Below, one piece after another: positions 1-6,666 of a DNA stretch of 64,000 bases (position 1 is the stretch's first letter; every line of letters starts with the position of its first letter). The translations under genes were made by a program, and so were the position numbers. Under the pieces are notes generated by a model that saw only the letters and a program-made list of their open reading frames with translations, was not told the DNA's origin and searched no databases. This DNA comes from an uncultured Lachnospiraceae bacterium (GTDB taxonomy: Bacteria > Bacillota > Clostridia > Lachnospirales > Lachnospiraceae). The DNA is taken from the NCBI GenBank assembly GCA_910588965.1, contig CAJUSO010000008.1, positions 1-64,000 of the forward strand. Reading direction: 5' to 3'.

Positions 1-2
1 TA

Positions 3-332
3 CCAGACATTGACAGCTACATCGGGCTTATGCACACCTTATTTGCCCTTGAAGATATTTACGGTCTTACCGTCAGCGAAACAGACGGTGAAGTCTGCTT
101 AAAGGTCAACAAAGATAAAAGCAAGGATGCCGCCGAACTGCTGAAAATGCTCTCCGCTTGGAAAGAGCAGGCAGACAAGCTCTCTGCCGAGGAAATCAGC
201 AAGGATGACTACGACCAGTGGCGGTACAATTACCCGAAGTTTGATAATTCGCAACATTGGGCGAAAGTTCCCTCTAAGGAATTGAGCGATTCCCTAGCCG
301 AAGTATTCAAGGACAAACTTAAAACCGATTGA
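3..332 (+). CDS. C-terminal part of an accessory-element protein (5' end outside window)
   Basis: The frame is open from the left window edge, with PDIDSYIGL preceding the first internal Met, so this is the 3' part of a longer gene ending at TGA 330-332. The visible 110 residues are acidic and Lys-rich, predicted helical, with no membrane segment or catalytic motif I can name. From memory the tail resembles the C-terminal region of XRE-type regulators carried on Clostridial integrative elements, but no HTH lies within the visible part, so this is a weak inference. It is followed at once by a hairpin and then by the guaA 3' end, which fits cargo at the end of an integrated element. Confidence 0.6.
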   Translation, partial: PDIDSYIGLMHTLFALEDIYGLTVSETDGEVCLKVNKDKSKDAAELLKMLSAWKEQADKLSAEEISKDDYDQWRYNYPKFDNSQHWAKVPSKELSDSLAEVFKDKLKTD

Positions 333-344
333 CAAGCACGACAA

Positions 345-386
345 AACGCCCTTAGCCATGAGTTCCTACCCACAGCTAAGGGCGTT
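345..386. terminator. Bidirectional intrinsic terminator
   Basis: A 12-bp perfect stem, AACGCCCTTAGC (345-356) with GCTAAGGGCGTT (375-386), is followed by TTTCT on the plus strand and TTTTG on the minus strand. It lies just past the partial gene's stop codon. Confidence 0.7.
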
Positions 387-559
387 TCTAATATGGATTT
401 ATTTCAGCCATCCAAACCTCTTGCAAATCATTCCCCCACTAACAAATCACTTGACAGTAAGAATAATCGCACTTAAACGACTGTTATCAATTTGTTATCA
501 AAAGACCTTTTGAAATGCTACAAACCCGCATAAACACTGGATTTACTAAGCATTTTTGT
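387..559. other. Probable junction between a mobile-element end and the guaA 3' end
   Basis: This stretch is AT-rich and gene-free, and holds direct repeats of TTGTTATCAA-like sequence (around 482-500). It runs into the last codons of guaA (CCGGGGACGATTGAGTTCGA on the minus strand). The guaA 3' end is a known integration site for ICEs and genomic islands in Firmicutes. The att core and the other element end are not visible, so the boundary is inferred. Confidence 0.4.
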
Positions 560-2101
560 TTATTCGAACTCAATCGTCCCCGGCGGCTTCCCCGTGCAGT
601 CGTATAGTACCCGGTTGACACCCTTGACTTCATTTACTATCCGGTTGGTGGCTTTGGCTAATACCTCCCAGGGAATCTGCGCCGCTTCTGCAGTCATGAA
701 ATCAGATGTGCTCACTGCCCGGAGCGCAATGGCATAGTCATAGGTCCGAAAGTCGCCCATAACCCCTACGGAACGCATATTGGTTAAGGCTGCAAAATAC
801 TGCCCCAATTCCTTATCCAGGCCTGCCTTTGCGATTTCTTCCTGGTAGATAGCGTCTGCTTCCTGGACAATCCGGACTTTTTCTTCTGTCACTTCCCCAA
901 CGATGCGGACTCCCAGCCCCGGCCCTGGGAAGGGCTGGCGGAATACCAGATGCGGCGGGATGCCAAGTTCCAGGCCTGCTTTGCGCACCTCGTCTTTAAA
1001 GAGGGCACGCAGGGGCTCTATAATCTCTTTAAAATCCACCACGTCTGGAAGCCCTCCAACATTATGGTGGGATTTGATGACTGCAGATTTGCCTAAGCCA
1101 GATTCTATAACATCCGGGTAAATGGTGCCCTGCACCAGGAAATCCACTTTGCCGATTTTTCTTGCCTCTTCTTCAAAGACATGGATAAACTCTGCACCGA
1201 TGATTTTCCGCTTTTCTTCTGGCTCTTCTATGCCTTTGAGTTTATTGTAATATCTCTGCCGCGCGTTTACGCGGACAAAATTCAGTTCATATGGCCCATT
1301 GGGGCCAAAGATTGCTTCCACTTCGTCCCCTTCATTCTTACGGAGGAGGCCATGGTCTACAAAAACGCAAGTGAGCTGCCTGCCGATTGCTTTTGAGAGA
1401 AGCACGGCTGCGACAGAGGAATCTACGCCGCCTGACAACGCACAGAGCACCTTGCCATTCCCTATCCTTTGGCGCAGGCTTTGGATGGAGGCTTGTACGA
1501 AGGAATCCATCTTCCAGGTGCCTGCACAGCCGCATATCCCACGGACAAAATTACTAAGCATTTTCGTCCCTTCTTTTGTATGCATGACTTCTGGATGGAA
1601 CTGGGCTGCATATAGCTTTTTCTCTGGAAATGACATGGCGGCTACCGGGCAAGCCGGCGTATGCGCCGTAACATGGAATCCTTCCGGAACCTCTGCAATG
1701 TAATCCGTATGGCTCATCCAGCAGGCGCCCTTGGGGGATACCCCCTTAAACATCGCATCAGATGTGTCCAACTCTACTTCCGTATGCCCATACTCACTGA
1801 CTGGGGCTGTCTTTACCGTGCCCCCTAGGAGATGAGCCATTAACTGGGAACCGTAGCAAATTCCCAGCACAGGGATTCCCATATCAAAAATTTCCTTGGG
1901 GCAGCGGGGGGACGACTCTTCATACACACTGTTCGGCCCTCCTGTAAAGATAATCCCCATCGGTTCCATGGCTCTGATTTCATCCAGGCTGGCTGTATAG
2001 GGTTTAATTTCACAAAACACATTGCTCTCACGTACCCGCCTGGCAATAAGCTGGTTATATTGCCCTCCGAAATCCAGGACAATTACAGTTTCCTTCTTCA
2101 A
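560..2101 (-). CDS. guaA: GMP synthase (glutamine-hydrolysing)
   Basis: Converts XMP to GMP using glutamine and ATP in the cytosol. The N-terminal class I glutaminase carries the nucleophile in GICYGSQ (Cys about 82) and the His/Glu pair in FHPEVMH (about 169-171). The ATP pyrophosphatase P-loop is LSGGVDSS (about 223-229). The C-terminal dimerisation domain ends TGKPPGTIEFE. Length is about 513 aa, normal for the family. I chose TTG at 2101: AGGAGGGA sits 6 nt upstream, and the protein then begins MKKETVIVLDFGGQ, as relatives do. An ATG at 2119 would lie before that Shine-Dalgarno and add six atypical residues. I see no purine riboswitch in the 117 bp upstream. The 3' end probably serves as the attachment site for the element at 1-555. 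Confidence 0.97.
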   Translation of the reverse strand: MKKETVIVLDFGGQYNQLIARRVRESNVFCEIKPYTASLDEIRAMEPMGIIFTGGPNSVYEESSPRCPKEIFDMGIPVLGICYGSQLMAHLLGGTVKTAPVSEYGHTEVELDTSDAMFKGVSPKGACWMSHTDYIAEVPEGFHVTAHTPACPVAAMSFPEKKLYAAQFHPEVMHTKEGTKMLSNFVRGICGCAGTWKMDSFVQASIQSLRQRIGNGKVLCALSGGVDSSVAAVLLSKAIGRQLTCVFVDHGLLRKNEGDEVEAIFGPNGPYELNFVRVNARQRYYNKLKGIEEPEEKRKIIGAEFIHVFEEEARKIGKVDFLVQGTIYPDVIESGLGKSAVIKSHHNVGGLPDVVDFKEIIEPLRALFKDEVRKAGLELGIPPHLVFRQPFPGPGLGVRIVGEVTEEKVRIVQEADAIYQEEIAKAGLDKELGQYFAALTNMRSVGVMGDFRTYDYAIALRAVSTSDFMTAEAAQIPWEVLAKATNRIVNEVKGVNRVLYDCTGKPPGTIEFE

Positions 2102-2218
2102 AATCGTTCCCTCCTGCATTTTTAAGTACGCGCCAACGTAACAAGGTTATTTGCTAGGGTATCTGCCTTGGGAAGGGATTGGCCTTCTGCCAAGATACTT
2201 TTCCGCCTTTGTTATGGC

Positions 2219-2620
2219 TTATTTTACATAAAGCATATCCACTTTTAAAATATGGGTCACCAGCCATCCCACAAGAAATTCCAGCAGATCCTTTGCAATC
2301 TTGTTCTGGCTTACGAAATCGCCCTCTGCGGAATCCAAATCAAACTCCATCAGGCTATCCTCAAATTTACGGTGCTGGGCGCTGTGCGTGTCTAATCCCG
2401 CATACTGGATGCTTTCCAGATATGCCTCCTCATGGGAAAAATGCGTCTTCGTATAGTCAATCAGTTCCGAAACCAAATGTATCAGCTGTTCTGACTTATC
2501 CTGCAATAAATCATTATTAAGCAAATCATATGTCTCCTGCGCCAACTCAAAAAGCCTTTTATGCTCCTGGTCAATTTCCTGAATCCCGGTATAATACTCC
2601 GGCTTCATTTCATACATCAT
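2219..2620 (-). CDS. Bacteriohemerythrin
   Basis: A single-domain O2-binding four-helix di-iron protein, about 133 aa. The metal-ligand pattern is visible in order: an early His (QEHKRLFE), His and Glu in THFSHEEAYLE, His residues in HSAQHRKFE, and the terminal HILKVD motif. I chose ATG 2620 because AAGGAG lies 7 nt upstream; a longer frame from 2665 has no such signal. It is transcribed toward guaA, about 117 bp ahead of it. The likely role is oxygen sensing or storage in an anaerobe. A second hemerythrin domain occurs in the multidomain protein at 6667-8367. Confidence 0.9.
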   Translation of the reverse strand: MMYEMKPEYYTGIQEIDQEHKRLFELAQETYDLLNNDLLQDKSEQLIHLVSELIDYTKTHFSHEEAYLESIQYAGLDTHSAQHRKFEDSLMEFDLDSAEGDFVSQNKIAKDLLEFLVGWLVTHILKVDMLYVK

Positions 2621-2716
2621 AAGAAATCTCCTTGGTAAATGATTGTTTTCTGCCACACCTGCCATTTACTTGGCATACCCTTCTGCTGCTTGATGCGCTT
2701 AATACCATAGCTGCCC

Positions 2717-2911
2717 TAGGCTTATTGCCGCAGTGCCTGCACGCCTTCGCTGCCTTAGGCTTGTTGCTACAGTACCTTTACGCCTTCACTGCCCTAGGCT
2801 TATTGCCACTGTGCCTTTACGCCTTCGCTGTCCTAGGCTTATTGCCGCTGTGCCTGCACGCCTTCGTTATCCTAGGCTTATTGCCACTGCGCCTGCACGC
2901 CATAGCCTTGC
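2717..2911. repeat. Tandem 39-bp minisatellite, five copies
   Basis: Units starting TAGGCTTATTGCC recur at 2717, 2756, 2795, 2834 and 2873, exactly 39 bp apart. They share the core GCCTTCGCTG and differ by scattered substitutions. The array lies in the divergent gap between the hemerythrin gene and dpaA. Because 39 is a multiple of 3, frames stay open through it, giving a spurious Leu-rich reading on the plus strand. Confidence 0.9.
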
Positions 2912-3065
2912 TGTAAGGCAAGCTTTGCTGGCTGGTGCATTTGGCAGTCCATAGTTGCCATTTAATATATTACCGCCTTTTCCTACAATAATCAAGCTGA
3001 TTTTTCAAACACCTTTTTTGGCATTTCACATATATTGTATGGATAATATAAATCAGAGGCAGCCT

Positions 3066-3938
3066 ATGGCGATACCATCCATTGCAATCCTGGGCGGAGA
3101 CCTGCGGCAGTGCTACTGTGCAGAATACCTTCTGTCTGTTGGCTGGCAGGTTACCTGCTTCCACACGCCAGATTTCCCTTTCCATGGCAGCATCCGTATA
3201 GCAGGATGCCTTCCGCAAGCCCTTGAAGGCACAAATATCATTTTGGCTCCAACGCCGCTATCCAAAGACAATACCTGGCTGTTCCAGGCAGATACCCAAA
3301 AGCCTCCCTGCCTTTTGGCAAGCCTATGGGATTCCCTCCTTCCCGGCCAGACACTGGCTGCCCATAGCTTTGGGGAAGAAACAAGGCTGCTGTTGCAAGA
3401 AAAAAGCTGCAGGGCATTGCAGCTCTCCCAGGCAAGGGAATATGCTGTGGAAAATTCCCTGCTCACTGCAGAAGGGCTCCTGTCTGAAGTTATCCAAAAG
3501 ACCCCATTCTCCTTAAGTTCAGCCCATGTCCTTTTATTGGGATATGGCTGCTGCGGCTCGGCCATTGGGAAAATGCTGCTGCCAATCTGCCGCAGCATTA
3601 CTGTCTTGGAATGGGAATTGGGAAGGCAGGCACAGGCAAAAAAAGACGGGATATGCCCCGTGGCTGCTGGCAGCCTTCCAAACGTGCTCCCCACCTGCAG
3701 CCTCCTTATCAACACAATCCCAGCCCACGTGCTGGAACCCCAGCTGATGCAAAAGCTTCCTGGCTCCTGCCACATCTTCGATATTGCCTCTGCACCCTTT
3801 GGTTTCTCCAAAAACATTACAGAGAAGTACCTGATGCCCTATTTCCGGGTTCCAGGAATCCCTGGAAGGTTCTCTCCCGCAACTGCCGGGCAGGTCATCG
3901 GCAAGACAATAGAAAGGATTTCTGACTATGGCTTATGA
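3066..3938 (+). CDS. dpaA: Dipicolinate synthase subunit A
   Basis: With DpaB it converts the lysine-pathway intermediate dihydrodipicolinate (or its hydroxylated precursor) to dipicolinic acid in the mother cell, for spore heat resistance. The protein starts with a family-typical segment (SIAILGGDLRQ), and a Rossmann-type nucleotide-binding stretch follows mid-protein (VLLLGYGCCGSAIGK). It ends with the conserved PGIPGRFSPATAGQ-like tail. ATG 3066 fits the family N-terminus and has AGAGG upstream; an ATG at 3039 is an alternative. CATATATT at about 3028-3035 resembles a sigma-E/K type -10 element, which is tentative. The stop overlaps the dpaB start by 11 bp. Confidence 0.92.
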   Translation: MAIPSIAILGGDLRQCYCAEYLLSVGWQVTCFHTPDFPFHGSIRIAGCLPQALEGTNIILAPTPLSKDNTWLFQADTQKPPCLLASLWDSLLPGQTLAAHSFGEETRLLLQEKSCRALQLSQAREYAVENSLLTAEGLLSEVIQKTPFSLSSAHVLLLGYGCCGSAIGKMLLPICRSITVLEWELGRQAQAKKDGICPVAAGSLPNVLPTCSLLINTIPAHVLEPQLMQKLPGSCHIFDIASAPFGFSKNITEKYLMPYFRVPGIPGRFSPATAGQVIGKTIERISDYGL

Positions 3939-4524
3939 TTTTCATGACAAATCCATCGGGATTGGGTTTACCGGTTCCTTCTGCACCTATGAAAAAATCT
4001 TCCACGCATTGGAAGGCCTGAAAGAGACTGGCGCAAGCCTCCTGCCTGTTTTCTCCACAAACGCCTCTACCTTGGATTCCAGGTTTGGCGGTAGCCAGGA
4101 TTTTTTGGAGCGGGCAAAGGAACTGACTGGCAAAGACCCCATCACTACAATCCCAGGCGCGGAGCCTATCGGCCCGAAAGGGCTGATGGATATCCTGGTC
4201 ATCTCCCCCTGCACGGGGAATACACTGTCCAAGCTGGCCAACGGGATTTCTGACACCCCTGTGCTGATGGCGGCAAAATCCCACTTACGCAACAACCGGC
4301 CGCTGGTACTATCCCTTTCCACCAATGATGCGTTGGGGATGAACCTGAAAAATATCGGCATCCTCTTAAACACCAAAAATATCTACTTTGTCCCATTCGG
4401 GCAGGATGACTACCAGGCAAAGCCAAATTCCATGACAGCTTTTACGGAACTTTTGCCAGAAACAATCAGCTGTGCCCTACAGGGACGGCAAATCCAGCCG
4501 GTAATCCGCAGCCCGCATAAATAA
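3928..4524 (+). CDS. dpaB: Dipicolinate synthase subunit B (flavoprotein-like)
   Basis: Partner of DpaA and a member of the flavoprotein (Dfp/UbiX-like) fold family. Visible features are the N-terminal IGIGFTGSFCTYEKIF segment, the mid-protein LVISPCTGNTLSKLANGI stretch typical of phospho/flavin-binding Dfp folds, and LSTNDALGMN. At 198 aa it is the usual length. It overlaps dpaA and is translationally coupled to it, with AAAGGA upstream of its ATG. A four-copy hairpin repeat follows at once and could end the transcript. Confidence 0.93.
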   Translation: MAYDFHDKSIGIGFTGSFCTYEKIFHALEGLKETGASLLPVFSTNASTLDSRFGGSQDFLERAKELTGKDPITTIPGAEPIGPKGLMDILVISPCTGNTLSKLANGISDTPVLMAAKSHLRNNRPLVLSLSTNDALGMNLKNIGILLNTKNIYFVPFGQDDYQAKPNSMTAFTELLPETISCALQGRQIQPVIRSPHK

Positions 4525-4636
4525 GCTGCGCTTCATGCGCAGGGCAAGCATAAGCTGCGCCTCATGCGCAGGGCAAGCATAAGCTGCGCCTCATGCGCAG
4601 GGCAAACATGAGCTGCACTTCATGCGCAGGGCAAGC
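4521..4636. repeat. Four tandem 29-bp hairpin repeats
   Basis: Units of about 29 bp begin at 4521, 4550, 4579 and 4608, directly after dpaB. Each contains CTGCGC-CTCAT-GCGCAG, a 6-bp inverted repeat around a 5-nt loop, so the array encodes a row of identical small stem-loops. The last copy has CTGCACTTCATGCGCAG. Confidence 0.9.
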
Positions 4637-4675
4637 GGGCTTAAGCATCCGTATGGTGCACATCCATACAGCTGC

Positions 4676-4852
4676 TTATACCATACGGTATTCCATCATT
4701 TCATAATGGAGCATTGTGCCTTCGGCAATTTCCGGAGGCAGCAATGCCCTTGCAACACATTTTAATTCTTCCTGGGGTCTGTCAAGCCGCTGCAGGTAAG
4801 CATAATCCCCATCAATCCGTGCCACTGTATATTCGATTGGCTCAAAATCCAT
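4676..4852 (-). CDS. Small DUF3006-like protein
   Basis: A 58-residue frame begins at ATG 4852 with GGGAGGGAGAGG a few bases upstream, and stops at TAA 4676. It reads MDFEPIEYTVARIDGDYAYL, then QEELKCVARALLPPEIAEG, ending EMMEYRMV. The pattern of an xxxRIDGDYAxL strand followed by a xxLLPxxxxEG turn is that of the small DUF3006 family, of unknown function. It lies downstream of the sigma-like gene on the same strand, about 230 bp away. Confidence 0.7.
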   Translation of the reverse strand: MDFEPIEYTVARIDGDYAYLQRLDRPQEELKCVARALLPPEIAEGTMLHYEMMEYRMV

Positions 4853-5079
4853 ATGCCTCTCCCTCCCTTCTTAAAGCAAAATCCCCAGCAGCAAGCTACG
4901 GGGCATGGCCTAGCTTGTTCTTCCGCCCCAAGGGGCGGTGAATTTGCACCCAACGGGCACCTTACTCCCACGGCATTCGCCAAATAACTGCGCAAGCGCG
5001 GCTGCTTGGCTCATTGCCCGCGGGAATAACCCCATATAAAACCCCGGTCCCATTAAATTATCCCTAAATCCCCCATGCG
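4853..5079. other. Gene-free spacer
   Basis: Between the sigma-like gene and the DUF3006-like gene. Apart from the Shine-Dalgarno for the latter and a short GCCCC/GGGGC inverted repeat near 4924-4936, I see no clear feature. Confidence 0.5.
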
Positions 5080-5820
5080 TTACCTGTGTTCTTTGGGCAG
5101 GGATAAAATCCCTTTGATTTCCCCCACTGGCATATTCGTATAATCTGCCAATTCCTGAAAGGTCGGCATGGTGCCATTTTCTTCCGCCAACACTTCCTGT
5201 GCCTTATGGAGCAGGTTAACCTTGGCTAAGATAGCGTTCTCCGCATGGGCGGCGCCTTCAACCTGCTGGCGGTAATCTTCCATTGCTTTCCTGGCAGAGC
5301 ATTCCAGTTCCATCCTTACTGACCCTGCCCCGGCTGCTCCTTTGCCCAGAAGGCGCTCCATCCCTACCAGAAGCCCCAGGTTCCCTTCCTGTACTAAATC
5401 TTCCAGCAAGGCTTTTTGCGTCACATAGGGCCCTGCCATCTCAATTACTTTCCCAAGCCATTGTCTGGAAATATCTGCAATGGCTTCCCTATCCCCTGCC
5501 AACAGCCTGCCATAGAGCTTTTCTTCCTGCTTTTGCGGGATGGTTGGGACGCCTTCCAATTCCTTAAGGTATCGCTGGAAAACCCGGGAATGTGGATAAT
5601 CCTCTGGGCTATCAGATGCGGACCCATCCCCTGCCCCTTCCTTGCCAAATGCCTCTTGGGGATTTTGCATGTACTGCCAGACCATCTCCTGCTGCTCCAT
5701 GGAAAGTTCCATTCCCTCAAAATAGGAGAGGATTTCCTCCTTCGGAACTGGCTTGGTGCTGGCTTTTACAATTTCCTGCACAGACCGCAGCGTTTCCAAA
5801 AATGTTATCTTGTCTACCAT
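5080..5820 (-). CDS. Degenerate sigma-70-like protein lacking region 4
   Basis: A 246-aa protein with pieces of sigma-70. A region 1.2-like segment lies around residues 78-115 (SRVFQRYLKELEGVPTI, then a LLAGDREA-type repeat). A region 2.1/2.2-like core, LLEDLVQEGNLGLLVGMERL, lies around 140-160. A region 3-like HTH, PTFQELADYTNMPVGEI, sits near the C-terminus. The aromatic/basic region 2.3-2.4 that melts and reads the -10 element is replaced by a Gly/Ala-rich stretch (KGAAGAGSVRME), and region 4 is absent. It may bind core RNA polymerase without normal promoter recognition. GGGAGG precedes the ATG. Confidence 0.75.
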   Translation of the reverse strand: MVDKITFLETLRSVQEIVKASTKPVPKEEILSYFEGMELSMEQQEMVWQYMQNPQEAFGKEGAGDGSASDSPEDYPHSRVFQRYLKELEGVPTIPQKQEEKLYGRLLAGDREAIADISRQWLGKVIEMAGPYVTQKALLEDLVQEGNLGLLVGMERLLGKGAAGAGSVRMELECSARKAMEDYRQQVEGAAHAENAILAKVNLLHKAQEVLAEENGTMPTFQELADYTNMPVGEIKGILSLPKEHR

Positions 5821-5937
5821 AAAAACCCTCCCATTCTATTGCCTGGCTATGGAATGCAGTTGCAGCCCGCGCAGGGCGGCTTGCCCTGCCTTACAAGGAT
5901 ACGCCCTAGAAGAAAAAAGCGGAAAAAACAGGACGCC

Positions 5938-5971
5938 CCTGAAAATGCATCTGGCAAAAAGCATTTTCAGG
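5938..5971 (-). terminator. Possible terminator of the tRNA-Tyr transcript
   Basis: CCTGAAAATGC (5938-5948) pairs perfectly with GCATTTTCAGG (5961-5971). A run of six U follows on the minus strand about 10 nt after the stem, a looser spacing than usual. Confidence 0.4.
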
Positions 5972-6021
5972 CACGCCCCAGATGGAAAAACAGGCTGCCT
6001 TAGCATTACACAAACCTATCA

Positions 6022-6103
6022 TGGATGGAGAAGGATTCGAACCTTCGAAGGCGTCGCCAACAGATTTACAGTCTGCCCCCTTTGGCCACTCGGGAATCCA
6101 TCC
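6022..6103 (-). tRNA. tRNA-Tyr (GTA)
   Basis: An 82-nt class II tRNA. The acceptor stem is GGATGG/CCATCC, the anticodon loop CTGTAAATC gives anticodon GTA, and there is a long variable arm and a GGTTCGAATCC T-arm. CCA is not encoded. Confidence 0.96.
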
Positions 6104-6108
6104 ATATA

Positions 6109-6273
6109 CTAGTACATCGAATAATTACTAACTGCCATTTTCACTTGTCTATACTTCCGATGGCACAGGACAAAAAGCCTCAACGTAGCCCGCTACGCCT
6201 GCGTTTTTTGTCCTGCACTCCCAAAAGCATATCCTGCGTGAATATAGCAGTTATTTAATTTTCGATGTACTAG
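6109..6273. mobile_element. 165-bp MITE-like element
   Basis: The ends are imperfect inverted repeats of about 27 bp: CTAGTACATCGA...AACTGC at the left and GCAGTT...TCGATGTACTAG at the right. Inside is a strong stem: AGGACAAAAA pairs with TTTTTTGTCCT, and CGTAGC with GCTACG. It encodes no protein. No clear target-site duplication is visible. It sits between tRNA-Tyr and that gene's likely promoter. Confidence 0.65.
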
Positions 6274-6314
6274 GGAATGCCTGCCGGAACATGCATTCCC
6301 CGTAACTGCTGTTT

Positions 6315-6343
6315 ATTATACCACATGATTTCCCTATATGCAA
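6315..6343 (-). promoter_or_regulatory. Sigma-A promoter, probably for tRNA-Tyr
   Basis: On the minus strand, TTGCAT (6343-6338), a 17-bp spacer and TATAAT (6320-6315). The start would fall near 6308, so the transcript would cross the MITE-like element before the tRNA. Confidence 0.6.
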
Positions 6344-6344
6344 G

Positions 6345-6666
6345 GAAATATTTCCAAACTTCAGATCCTTCTTTCCAGCCAGTAGATTTTGTAAATCTTT
6401 CCAGGCGGCATATTGAAATACCACGCCAATTATGTTATAATTTTAATTTGGGAGGGTATAGAAATTGAGGAGTACAGACATCATTTTTTATGCCATTTTC
6501 CTTTTATACAAAAGGTTTCTTCCGCATCCGGCAAGAGCCGGCATAAAAAGATAACGTATGATAGGTCAGGAATCAATTGGGATTTGCTGGCTTTTTAACC
6601 GCACCGCATTTTAACCTACAAATATTAATTAATTTATTATAACATCAAACAAAAAAGGAGGATACG
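6345..6666. other. Intergenic leader of the hemerythrin/REC gene
   Basis: AT-rich and without a convincing gene. A short GCCGG/CCGGC-type hairpin (about 6527-6543) and an AT-rich stretch with TTTATTATAA (about 6630-6642), which may be a -10 region, precede the strong AAAAAGGAGGA ribosome binding site of the gene at 6667. Confidence 0.4.

Noticed and set aside
2120..2218. Purine riboswitch upstream of guaA
   Set aside because: The 100-bp gap lacks the conserved purine-aptamer loops; only a partial imperfect stem is visible.
2632..2954. Leu-rich plus-strand frame of 13-residue repeats
   Set aside because: It begins inside the hemerythrin ribosome binding site and only reflects the 39-bp tandem array staying in frame.
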